64,000 nucleotides of DNA from Streptomyces dysideae. Its GTDB lineage: Bacteria; Actinomycetota; Actinomycetes; Streptomycetales; Streptomycetaceae. The notes below the pieces were generated by a model. That model ran no database searches. It was not told where the DNA came from and saw only the letters and a program-made list of their open reading frames with translations. The translations under genes and the position numbers were made by a program. Shown here piece by piece: positions 39,192 to 47,607 of the stretch (its first letter is position 1; each line of letters opens with the position of its first letter). Location of the stretch: NCBI RefSeq assembly GCF_001514305.1, contig NZ_KQ949115.1:1-64000 (forward strand), written 5' to 3'.

Positions 39192-40583
39192 GTGCGCACC
39201 CGGCTCCTCCCGCTGCTCATCGTCCTGATGGCGGCCGTGCTGCTCGCCCTCGGCATCCCGCTCGCCGTCAGCCTGGCCGCGGCCCAGCAGCAGAACCTGG
39301 TCGTCGACCGGATCGACGACACCGCCTACTTCGCGGCCATGGCGCGGATCGCCGTAGCGACGCCCAGCGGCTCCCGCGACGAGGGCCGCACCCTGAGCCG
39401 GGAACTCGAGAGCTACCACGACGTCTACGGCATCCAGGCCGGCGTCTTCTACCCCAACGCCACGTCCGTCGCCCACGCGCCGGCGAACTGGTACATGCCC
39501 GAGAAGGGCGAGGTGCGCGACGCCTTCGGGGAGGCGCTGCTCAGCCGCCGCAGCCACGACCCGAAGCAGGTGTGGCCCTGGCAGGACCACCGCCTCGTCG
39601 TCGCCTCGCCGGTCATCCGGGACGGCGACGTCGTCGCGGTCGTCGTCACCGACTCACCCACCGGGCAGATGCGTTCGCGGATCCTCTACGGCTGGCTCGT
39701 CATCGGCGCCGGTGAGATCGCCGCGATGCTGCTGGCCGTCGGCGCGGCGCTGCGGCTGACCGGCTGGGTGCTCAAGCCCGTACGCGTGCTCGACGCCACC
39801 ACCCACGACATCGCCACCGGGCGCCTGAAGTCGCGGGTCGCGGTCGCCGGCGGGCCGCCGGAACTGAGGCGTCTGACCCGGTCGTTCAACGAGATGGCCG
39901 ACAATGTCGAGGACGTGCTGGAGCAGCAGCGCGCCTTCGTCGCCGACGCCTCGCACCAACTCCGCAATCCGCTGGCGGCACTTCTGCTCCGTATCGAACT
40001 GCTCGCCTTCGAACTGCCCGAGGGCAACGAGGAGATCGCCTCGGTCCAGACCGAGGGCAAGCGGCTGGCCCAGGTCCTCGACGACCTGCTCGACCTGGCC
40101 CTGGCCGAGCACACCGAGGCCGACCTGCGGCTCACCGACATCGGCGCGCTGGCCGCCGAGCGGGTCGCGGCCTGGTCGCCGACCGCCGAGGCCAAGGGCG
40201 TACGGCTGGTGGGGGCATGCCCGCCGACCACCGCCTGGGCCGACCCGGTCACCCTGTCCAGCGCGCTGGACGCGGTGATCGACAACGCGATCAAGTTCAC
40301 GCCGAAGGACGAGCAGGTCGAGGTGACGGTCGCCTCCAACGGCGACACCTCGACCGTCGTCGTCACCGACTACGGCCCCGGCCTGACCGACGAGGAACTC
40401 GCACGCGTCGGCGACCGCTTCTGGCGCAGCGGACGGCACCAGAACATCAAGGGCTCGGGGCTGGGCCTGTCCATCTCGCGGGCCCTGCTCGCGGCGGGCG
40501 GCGGCTCGATCTCGTACGGCCGTCATGAGCCGCACGGACTGACGGTGACGGTGGCGGTGCCCAGGTCGGCGTCGGCCTCGTAG
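39192..40583 (+). CDS. Membrane sensor histidine kinase
   Basis: A 463-residue sensor. It has two membrane helices (about 5-30 and 160-185) with a periplasmic sensor region between, a HAMP domain (about 185-240, RLTGWVLKPVRVLDATTHDI), a HisKA domain with FVADASHQLRNPLAALL (phospho-acceptor His), and an HATPase with AVIDNAIKFTPKD, VTDYGPGLTDEEL and KGSGLGLSISRAL. It starts at GTG 39192, 9 nt after the response regulator stop. It ends 8 nt from the convergent TAXI-type gene, with no terminator in between. Confidence 0.88.
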   Translation: MRTRLLPLLIVLMAAVLLALGIPLAVSLAAAQQQNLVVDRIDDTAYFAAMARIAVATPSGSRDEGRTLSRELESYHDVYGIQAGVFYPNATSVAHAPANWYMPEKGEVRDAFGEALLSRRSHDPKQVWPWQDHRLVVASPVIRDGDVVAVVVTDSPTGQMRSRILYGWLVIGAGEIAAMLLAVGAALRLTGWVLKPVRVLDATTHDIATGRLKSRVAVAGGPPELRRLTRSFNEMADNVEDVLEQQRAFVADASHQLRNPLAALLLRIELLAFELPEGNEEIASVQTEGKRLAQVLDDLLDLALAEHTEADLRLTDIGALAAERVAAWSPTAEAKGVRLVGACPPTTAWADPVTLSSALDAVIDNAIKFTPKDEQVEVTVASNGDTSTVVVTDYGPGLTDEELARVGDRFWRSGRHQNIKGSGLGLSISRALLAAGGGSISYGRHEPHGLTVTVAVPRSASAS

Positions 40584-40591
40584 CGGGCCTC

Positions 40592-41587
40592 CTACGGCTT
40601 GACCGAGCGGTAGTAGCGCCGGGCGCCGTCGTGCAGGGACAGCGGGTCGGTGTAGATCGCCGTGCGCAGGTCGACGAACTGCGCGGAGTGGACGTGCCGG
40701 CCGATGCGGTCACGGCTCTTGAGGACGGTCCGGGTCAGCCACTCGGTGAGCCTCGGGTCCATGTCCTCGCGGGTCACCAGCAGGTTGGACACCGCCATCG
40801 TCGGCACGGTGTTCCCGTGCTGGATGGCCGGGTAGGCCGTCGCCGGCATGTTGGTGGCCCGGTAGTAGTGGGTGGCGTCGCCCTCCTCGTGCACCTTGGC
40901 GACGAGGGCGGCGTCGATCGGCACGAACCGGAAGGCGGAGGTCGTGGCGATCTCCCGCAGCCCGCCGGTCGGCACTCCGCCCGACCAGAAGAACGCGTCG
41001 AGGCCCTTTCCCAGCCGCCTGGGGCCGGTGTCGATACCGTCCGCCCGGGGCGTTATGTCCTTCTCCGGGTCGATGCCGGCCGCCTTCAGAACCCGGTTGG
41101 CGATCAGCCGTACGCCGGAGTCGGGGAGCCCTATGGCGACGCGTTTGCCCCGTAGGTCCGCGACGGACTCGATGTCCGAGTCGGGCGGGACGACGAGCTG
41201 CACGTAGTCGTCGTACAGCCGGGCCACGCCGCGCAGGTCGTCGGCTTTCGGCCGGTCCAGCGTCTTGTACGTCTCCACCGCGTCGGCCGCGGCGATGGTG
41301 AAGTCGGCGGCGCCGGTCACCACGCGCGTGACGTTCTCCTGCGAGCCCGCGCTGGTTTCCAGCCGCACCTTCAGATCGGGCATGTCCTTCGCGAGCTCGT
41401 CCCGCAGCAGCTCCCCGTACGCGTGGTACACCCCCGCACGCGTGCCCGTACTGAACGTGATCGTCCCGCTCGGCGGCTCCTCCCCGAGCGGCAACAGCCA
41501 CCACGACAGCAGCCCGAGGGTGACGAAACCGACGGCCGTGGCTTGCAGGGCCCGACGCCTGCCGATACGGAGGGACAGCTTGGACAT
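40592..41587 (-). CDS. TAXI-family TRAP-type solute-binding protein
   Basis: A 331-residue periplasmic-binding-type protein of the TAXI subfamily (IMP-TRAP). It has an N-terminal membrane anchor or Tat-like signal (GRRRALQATAVGFVTLGLL), then TITFSTGTRAGVYHAYGELL and VTGAADFTIAAADAV. TRAP membrane subunits (DctM/DctQ type) are not nearby. AGGA lies about 9 nt before ATG 41587. In Streptomyces this gene is usually beside the two-component system found here, which hints that it is an extracytoplasmic partner of the sensor (inference). Confidence 0.8.
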   Translation of the reverse strand: MSKLSLRIGRRRALQATAVGFVTLGLLSWWLLPLGEEPPSGTITFSTGTRAGVYHAYGELLRDELAKDMPDLKVRLETSAGSQENVTRVVTGAADFTIAAADAVETYKTLDRPKADDLRGVARLYDDYVQLVVPPDSDIESVADLRGKRVAIGLPDSGVRLIANRVLKAAGIDPEKDITPRADGIDTGPRRLGKGLDAFFWSGGVPTGGLREIATTSAFRFVPIDAALVAKVHEEGDATHYYRATNMPATAYPAIQHGNTVPTMAVSNLLVTREDMDPRLTEWLTRTVLKSRDRIGRHVHSAQFVDLRTAIYTDPLSLHDGARRYYRSVKP

Positions 41588-41901
41588 GGGCGGGATCCTG
41601 CCAGGTGGGGGCGGTGGTTGCCAGGGGTGGGGGTACAGGGGGCGGGGTGGTGGCGGTCGAGGGAGTGCGGTGGCGGGGGGCGTGGCGGGGGCGGGTCGGG
41701 CCCCAGGGGACGTGCGGAGGGTGGAGGCGGGGGCTGGAGGCGGTAGTGGGGCCGGGTCTGCCGGAGGTGGGCGCGGGCGCTTGTGTGAGGGCTGTCGGGG
41801 GTTCCCGAGGGCGTGTGGGGGGGGGCTCGGGCTCGGGCTCGGCGGGGCAGGGCTGGCTGTGCGGATCTACAGGGTCTGCGGAATGTCCTCAGGCCTCAGC
41901 G
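41588..41901. other. G-tract-rich intergenic stretch without a gene
   Basis: 314 bp separate the TAXI-type gene from the AAA pseudogene. From about 41,606 to 41,850 the plus strand is a run of GGGG-containing segments (for example GGTGGGGGCGGTGG and GGGGGCGGGG). I see no codon pattern. The density of G runs would allow G-quadruplex formation on the plus strand. It may also be decayed sequence. Confidence 0.5.
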
Positions 41902-42845
41902 TCATCGCGTCGGACTCCGACGCGTCCGCACGATGCTGACCAGCTCGGCGCTGTCGTAGTCCTCGAAGAGCAGCGTGCGGTTGAAGCGTGAGGCCAGACC
42001 GGGGTTGGAGCGCACGAACACGATCGCCTCCTGGCCGAAGTCGTTGGACCCGGCGTACTGGGTGAGGGAGTACGCCTCGTCGATGAACAGCACGCCGCCC
42101 CGGGCCTGTTGGAGCACAGGTGAGGTCTTCGGGCCGGTGTGGCCGACGTACTCGCCGACCAGCGCGGAGCGGTCGGCCTCCACCAGGTGGCCGCGCTCCG
42201 GCAGGCCTACGGCGGCCAGGATGCGGCCGTGGAGCCGGGCGACGGTGGTCTTGCCGGTGCCCGTGTTCCCGGCGAAGACCAGGTGGCGGCTGAACGGCGG
42301 CGGGGCCAGGCTCATCTCCTCGCGGCGGCGCACCATCTGCATGAGTTTCACGAGGGACGACACGTCGTGCTTGACCCTGTCGAGACCGGCCAGGCCCTGG
42401 AGTTCGGCGAGCAGGTCGTCCAGGGTGTCCTCGGGGGCGCCGCCGTGTCCGTGCCTCCGGCGGACGCCAGCGCCTGCTCCGCGCCGGCCGGCAGGGACGG
42501 GTTCCTCACGTCCCGCGACAGACAGTCGTCGAACACCGGCCGGGCACCCTTCTTCAGGGCCACGTCCTCCTCGGTGTCGCGGACCAGACAGCCACGCAGC
42601 ACGGGCGCGCACCCGGCCCGACACATGCAGCGCCGGGAACGCCGTACCGTCGCCGCCCGCCCCGGCGAAGACGCAGTCCTCGAAGGTGCCGCGGTCTCGC
42701 CGACGAACAGGCTGTTCTTCCCGGTCCGGGCCACGGTGACGGACCTGACCCGTGGTTCTGCCTGCGGGCCCACCACCAGTCCGGAGCCGGCCGCGTCCCG
42801 TACCGTGCACCTCAGATCCCCGAGACCGTGCTCGACGAACCGGAG
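41902..42845 (-). pseudogene. Beta-helix / CbxX-type AAA ATPase, frameshifted and truncated
   Basis: Remnants of one gene lie in alternating frames. RFVEHGLGDLRCTVRDAAG and FEDCVFAGAGGDGTAFPALH are right-handed beta-helix repeats, as is CLVRDTEEDVALKKGARPVF. Then come a SpoVK/CbxX-type AAA domain with Walker A GNTGTGKTT and Walker B GGVLFIDEAYS. At least three frame changes are needed to follow it. About 26 residues are missing between FGQEAI and SNPGLASRF, so sensor-1 is lost. The C-terminal lid is absent (stop at 41902), and the 5' end is cut off at the stop codon of the next gene. The original protein would be a beta-helix sensor ATPase of unknown role. Confidence 0.8.
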
Positions 42846-42854
42846 GGACAGGCC

Positions 42855-43829
42855 CTAGAACAGGGCGTCCAGGTCGGGCTTCTTGTCGCCGAAGAGGCCG
42901 TCCTTCTCGCTGAGGGCGGCCAGCTTCTCCAGGGAGGCCATGTCCACCTGCTCCGGCCAGCTGGGCAGCGTGAGGTTCTTCAGGACGTCACCGCTGATCT
43001 TGGTGTAGGTGGTGAGGACCTGGCGGGCCTCGTCCGGATGGCTGGAGGCGTACCGCAGCGACTCGGTCATGGCCTCGGTGAACTTCTCGACCAGGTCGGG
43101 GTTCTGCTGGGTGAGCTGCGTCGAGGTGAAGTACGTCGCCACGGTGAGGTTCGGGTCCGTCTCGGCGAACGGCGAGGCCACGACGCGGGCGCCCTGTGTC
43201 TTGGCGATGGTCTGCGCGGGCTCGCCCATCCAGGCGGCGTCGACGCGGCCGTCGTCCAGGGCGGCAGGCATCTGGTCGAACGCGACTTCGACGAACTTGA
43301 CCTCGGCCGGGTCACCGCCGGCCTGACGGACCGACTCGCGCACCGTGGTGTCCCCGATGTTCTGCAGGGTGTTCACCGCGACCGTGCGTCCGGCGAGGTC
43401 CTTGGCCGACTTGACGGCGCTGTCCTTCCCGACCATCAGACCGGTGACATCGCCCCCGACCTTCCCGTTCGAGGCCGCCCCGTTGGCCACGGACTTGACG
43501 GGAACTCCCTTGACCTGCGCGAGCATCAGCGACGTGGTGTTGCTGAACCCGAACTGGAACTGTCCGCTCACCACACCGGGAATGATCGCCGCGCCGCCCT
43601 GTGCGCTCACCATCTCCAGCTTGATGCCGCGGCTGCTGAAGAACCCCTTCCGCTGCCCCAGATAGAGCGGAGCCACGTCGACGATCGGGATGATGCCGAC
43701 CTTGACCGTGGTGGTCCCGCCCCCGCCCGAGGGTGACGAACCACCCTCCCCCGAGTCCGACGACCCGCACGCGGCCGCGCCGACAACGGTGATCAGCACG
43801 GTGGCAAGCCCGAGAACGCGCCGCGGCAT
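42855..43829 (-). CDS. Orphan ABC substrate-binding lipoprotein, sulfonate/nitrate type
   Basis: A 324-residue NMT1/SsuA-like binding protein. It has a lipoprotein signal (VLGLATVLITVVGAAACGSS, with Cys at about 21) and a Gly/Ser linker. The two-lobed fold follows, with TVKVGIIPIVDVAPLYLGQ and GKDSAVKSAKDLAGRTVAVN. A perfect AGGAGGAGCCC precedes ATG 43829. No permease or ATPase gene adjoins it. It must share a distant transporter, or its partners were lost together with the adjacent decay of the AAA gene. Substrates of the family are alkanesulfonates, taurine, nitrate or pyrimidine precursors. Confidence 0.82.
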   Translation of the reverse strand: MPRRVLGLATVLITVVGAAACGSSDSGEGGSSPSGGGGTTTVKVGIIPIVDVAPLYLGQRKGFFSSRGIKLEMVSAQGGAAIIPGVVSGQFQFGFSNTTSLMLAQVKGVPVKSVANGAASNGKVGGDVTGLMVGKDSAVKSAKDLAGRTVAVNTLQNIGDTTVRESVRQAGGDPAEVKFVEVAFDQMPAALDDGRVDAAWMGEPAQTIAKTQGARVVASPFAETDPNLTVATYFTSTQLTQQNPDLVEKFTEAMTESLRYASSHPDEARQVLTTYTKISGDVLKNLTLPSWPEQVDMASLEKLAALSEKDGLFGDKKPDLDALF

Positions 43830-43958
43830 GGGCTCCTCCTGACGGAAAGTACCCGGACGATGTTGTGCATTCTCCTGACGGCCGCAATCTACACACCTGC
43901 TGTCACCATGTCAGCACTCCGGACAAGGGAGGCTGCGACAGCTCTGCGAGCACTCTCG

Positions 43959-46865
43959 TCAGAGCAACGCGTCCCGGTCCCCGTCGAGTTCGGCCGTGTC
44001 CAGGAACATCAGGTCCGGCATGCCGGCCGGCTGCTCCGGCCGGTCGTCCGGGCCGGGGGGTGACTGTTCGGTCCAGATGCACTTCCCCGTCAGTGTGTAG
44101 CGTGCGCCCCACCGTGCGGAGAGCGCCGTGATCAGCTGCAGGCCCCGGCCGCCCTCGTCGGTCTCCGTCGCGCGGCGGATGCGGGGCATCGTCTGGCTGC
44201 CGTCGAAGACCTCGCAGATCAACTCGGCGCTGTACAGCAGACGCAGCCGGATCGGGCCTCTGGCGTGGCGGACGACGTTGCCCACGAGCTCGCTGACCAG
44301 GAGCTCCGTGGTGGGGGTCAGGTCGTCGAGGTCCCAGGCGGCGAGCTGCTCGCGGACGTGCCGGCGGGCCTGGCCGGCCGCTTTCGGGTCGTCGGGCAGC
44401 GGCCAGGAGGCCATCCGGTCGGCGGGCAGGGAGTGCAGGCGCGCGACGAGGAACGCCGCGTCGTCGGCCGCCTGGTGTTCCGTGGGCAGCAGGCCGGCGG
44501 TCAGTGTGTCGCAGAGCCGCTCCAGTTCCGCCGCGGTCCCGACAGCGCCGCCCTTGTGCGCCGTGCTCAGCAGCTGGGCCAGCTTCGCCATGCCCTCGTC
44601 GATCTCCTGCTTCGCCGACTCGACCAGCCCGTCCGTGTACAGCACCAGCAGGCTGCCCTCGGGCACCTCCAGCTCGGCCGTCTCGAACGGCGGCTCCGCC
44701 GCGCCCAACGGCGGGTCCGCGTCCGGCTCCGGGAAGTGCACGGTGCCGTCGGGATGGACCAGGGCGGGCGGCGGGTGCCCGGCCCGGGCGATGGAACAGA
44801 CCCGGGTGGTGGGGTCGTAGAGCGCGTACAGACAGGTGACGTACGACGCCTCACCCATGCCGCCGACGAGGTCGTTGAGGTGGCCCATGATCTCGTCTGG
44901 CGGCAGCTCCAGGTCGGCCAGAGTGTGCACGGCCGTGCGCAGCCGCCCCATGGTGGCCGCCTCCGGCAGACCGTGCCCCATGACGTCGCCGACGACGAGC
45001 GCGACCTGCCCGCCGGAGAGCGGGATGATGTCGTACCAGTCGCCGCCCACGTCCGCGCCCTGACCGGCCGGGAGATAGCGCGCGGCGGCCGTGCACGCGG
45101 GCAGGTCGGGCAGCCGCTGGGGGAGCAGACTGCGCTGGAGTTCGCGGGACCGGGTGTGCTCGGCGTCGTAGAGGCGGGCCCGTTCCAGCGCCTGGGCGAC
45201 GAGGGCGCTGATGGTGGTCAGCAGGGTGCGCTCCTCGTCGGTGAGGCGGCGCGGGCGGTCGAAGGAGACGGCACAGATCCCGAAGGTGTGCCCGGACGCG
45301 GTCAGCGGCAGGAACGCCCAGGACTGTTTGCCGACGTGGTCGGGCAGGTCGGCCCGGGCGGGATAGCGCGCGGCGAATTCCTGGGGGGAGGAGAAGAAGA
45401 GGGGGGTGCCGGAGAGGACCGCGTCCCAGAGCGGGTTGGGCGACAGCCGGTCGCGGCGTTCGAGGAGGTGGGGGAAGTCGTCGGGGTAGCCGACGGAGCC
45501 GACGTTGTGCAGCCGGTCGCCCTCGCGTACCTGCACCACCAGTCCGGTCGCCGCGAACGGCGGCAGTACCCGGCGTGCGACCGCGTCCACCACGTCCTGC
45601 GAGGTCGTCGCCTTGGCGAGCTCCGTGGTCAGCTCCGCGATCCGGGCCGCCCGCTCGGCCGCGGCCCGCTCACCCGCCTGACGCTCCTCCGCGAGGCGCC
45701 GCTTCTCGGTGACGTCGGTGAAGTAGATGGTGAGGCCGTCGGGGCCGGGGACCAGCCGCAGGTGGCAGAGGCGGCCGGTGTCCGGCAGCCGTATGTCGAA
45801 GCTCGCGGACTTTCCCTCGGCGGCGGCCGTCCGGCAGCGGCTCTCCAGGCCGGACACCTGCCGCGCGGCCGGCACCTCCCACAGCAGCCGCCCGAACAAC
45901 TCCTCCTCGGAGAAGCCCAGCGTGCGTTCCGCCTCCAGGTTGGTGAAGGTGATCCGCCACCCGTCGTCCACGGCGAGGAAGCCGTCGCTCATGTGCCGCA
46001 GGGCCCGGCTGAGCGCGTCCCGGGCGGAGCGGGACTCGTTGCTCTCCCAGCCCACGCCGACCATCCGGAGGGGTTCGCCCTGCTCGTCGTACGTGGCTCT
46101 GGCGCGGGCCTGCGTCCAGCCGTACGTGCCGTCCAGGCGCCGTACCCGGTACTCGGCCTCGAACACGGTGTGGTCGCGGATCGCCCGGTCCACCAGCGCC
46201 AGCGTCGGAGCCAGGTCGTCGGGGTGGACGCACCGCATCCAGTCCTCGACCCGGCCGGTGAAGTCGGCGGGCCGGGTGCCGTACAGCTCCAGCGCCGCCT
46301 CGTCCCAGATCAGGTCGCCGCTGCGGATGCCCCAGTCCCACGACCCGACCCGGACCTCCTTCAGGGCCTGCCGCAGCCGCTCACCGCTCAGCTCCGTCTG
46401 CGCGGGCCCCGACGGCGGCGGTGCCTGGGCCATGCGGTCCTCGGTCCAGGCGACGACGGCCCGCAGGAAGTCCCAGTGTTCCGGGGCCGGCTCGCCCCGC
46501 TCGTCCACCAGGACGGTCAGCGCGCCGATGCCGCGCTTCCCGTTGAACAGAGGGAGGGCGGCCAGTCCCGTACCGGGCCACGTCAGCCCGGGAGCGGGCA
46601 GCGGCACCCACACGCCACTGCTCTGCTGGAGGGCACGGGCCGGGGCCAGCGGCCCCTCCTGGTCGACGATCTCCCAGGAACGGGTCAGGGCGGGCGGAAG
46701 GCCGACGGCGGACACCAGGCGCAGCGCGGACATGGGCCCCCGCAGGTGCATGGTTCCGCCGAGCGCGCCCAGCTCACCCACCGCATGCTGAAGCGCCAGC
46801 CGGAAGACCTCGCTCTCCGTGACTCCGGGGGCCACCGTGCTGAGCAGAGCGAGCCGTGCGTTCAT
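43959..46865 (-). CDS. PAS/GAF/SpoIIE-phosphatase/ATPase signalling protein
   Basis: 968 residues. In order: an N-terminal GAF-like region (1-150); PAS (about 168-285, WDWGIRSGDLIWDEAALELYG); a second PAS (about 290-395, MSDGFLAVDDGWRITFTNLE); GAF (about 410-575); a SpoIIE/PP2C phosphatase (about 595-800, GGDWYDIIPLSGGQVALVVG, TDGLVESAKQ); and a C-terminal RsbW-like ATPase (about 820-950, ELLVSELVGNVVRHA, GRGLQLITALS). It is the reverse layout of OsaC, where the ATPase is N-terminal. Such proteins set sigma-factor availability by partner switching. ATG 46865 has a weak AGG site. It is probably transcribed alone. Confidence 0.85.
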   Translation of the reverse strand: MNARLALLSTVAPGVTESEVFRLALQHAVGELGALGGTMHLRGPMSALRLVSAVGLPPALTRSWEIVDQEGPLAPARALQQSSGVWVPLPAPGLTWPGTGLAALPLFNGKRGIGALTVLVDERGEPAPEHWDFLRAVVAWTEDRMAQAPPPSGPAQTELSGERLRQALKEVRVGSWDWGIRSGDLIWDEAALELYGTRPADFTGRVEDWMRCVHPDDLAPTLALVDRAIRDHTVFEAEYRVRRLDGTYGWTQARARATYDEQGEPLRMVGVGWESNESRSARDALSRALRHMSDGFLAVDDGWRITFTNLEAERTLGFSEEELFGRLLWEVPAARQVSGLESRCRTAAAEGKSASFDIRLPDTGRLCHLRLVPGPDGLTIYFTDVTEKRRLAEERQAGERAAAERAARIAELTTELAKATTSQDVVDAVARRVLPPFAATGLVVQVREGDRLHNVGSVGYPDDFPHLLERRDRLSPNPLWDAVLSGTPLFFSSPQEFAARYPARADLPDHVGKQSWAFLPLTASGHTFGICAVSFDRPRRLTDEERTLLTTISALVAQALERARLYDAEHTRSRELQRSLLPQRLPDLPACTAAARYLPAGQGADVGGDWYDIIPLSGGQVALVVGDVMGHGLPEAATMGRLRTAVHTLADLELPPDEIMGHLNDLVGGMGEASYVTCLYALYDPTTRVCSIARAGHPPPALVHPDGTVHFPEPDADPPLGAAEPPFETAELEVPEGSLLVLYTDGLVESAKQEIDEGMAKLAQLLSTAHKGGAVGTAAELERLCDTLTAGLLPTEHQAADDAAFLVARLHSLPADRMASWPLPDDPKAAGQARRHVREQLAAWDLDDLTPTTELLVSELVGNVVRHARGPIRLRLLYSAELICEVFDGSQTMPRIRRATETDEGGRGLQLITALSARWGARYTLTGKCIWTEQSPPGPDDRPEQPAGMPDLMFLDTAELDGDRDALL

Positions 46866-47033
46866 GCAGGGAACCTATCGCTCCTGTTTTCGTGCGAAAC
46901 CTGTTTCACCGATTCTCGCCGGCGGCTTCCCGCCACCCTCATGGTCAACACCCGGTAGAACGAGGCGAGTTGTTGAAATTTTACCGGTGTAGCGTGCCGT
47001 CGCACGGGCAGGTTCCGGATCATGAGGAGCGGC

Positions 47034-47429
47034 ATGGACATCGGTGTCTTCATCCCCATCGGCAACAACGGCTGGCTCATCTCGAAGAGTTCCCCGCAGT
47101 ACCTGCCGACCTTCGAGCTGAACAAGGCCGTGGTGCAGAAGGCCGAGGAGCACGGACTCGACTTCGCCCTGTCGATCGAATCCGCCTCGGACACGACCGC
47201 CGACGACTCCTCGACGGCCCGAACCATCGTGCTGCCCGAGGGCGCCGTGAACTTCAACATGGGCACGCTCGTCGGCTCGTACGAGACCGTCGCGAGGATG
47301 CTCGACGAGATCGCCGGCGTCGACGGCACCAAGGGGATCATGCTGGTGTTCGACGACTTCCTGGAGGGCATCGAGAACTTCGGCACACGCGTCCAGCCCC
47401 TGATGAGGTCCCGCTCGGGTAGTGCCTGA
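47034..47429 (+). pseudogene. rutA: RutA (pyrimidine monooxygenase) with internal in-frame deletion
   Basis: The first about 50 residues (MDIGVFIPIGNNGWLISKSS through HGLDFALS) match the RutA N-terminus. The frame then jumps directly to the RutA C-terminus (AVNFNMGTLVGSYETVARML, FDDFLEGIENFGTRVQPLM). Against the E. coli protein as I recall it, about 240 residues, including most of the flavin-dependent barrel, are missing. The 131-codon frame stays open but cannot encode an active uracil monooxygenase. GAGGAG is upstream of ATG 47034. No other rut gene is present in the window. Confidence 0.8.
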
Positions 47430-47555
47430 TCAGGACAGGAAGAGGCCCTTCAGTCTGCGCATGGCCTCGCTGTCGCCGGATGCCGACGCGGCACCGGTCT
47501 TGATCGTCCCGTTGTCGATCCGGGTGCGGAGAGTGGCGGAGCCGCGCAGTGTCAC
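47430..47555 (-). pseudogene. Short C-terminal scrap resembling an SCP2-like / alkyl-sulfatase end
   Basis: A 41-codon frame (GTG 47555 to TGA 47430) includes RIDNGTIKTGAA and ends SGDSEAMRRLKGLFLS. That ending resembles the G-D-x-x-A-x-x-x-L-x-x-L-F terminus of SCP2-like domains found at the end of alkyl sulfatases. Nothing upstream continues the homology. It abuts the rutA remnant stop codon on the opposite strand. It could be a gene fragment left by deletion, or chance. Confidence 0.3.
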
Positions 47556-47588
47556 AGCCCCGCGCCCCTTTCAGTCGGGGTACCGCAC

Positions 47589-47606
47589 CGGACTTCGGTA
47601 AGTCCG
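47589..47606 (-). terminator. Hairpin directly after the 289-residue membrane protein gene
   Basis: CGGACTT (47589-47595) pairs with AAGTCCG (47600-47606) around CGGT. It begins 1 nt beyond the stop codon of the minus-strand gene ending at 47608. It is short but perfect. Confidence 0.5.
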
Positions 47607-47607
47607 C

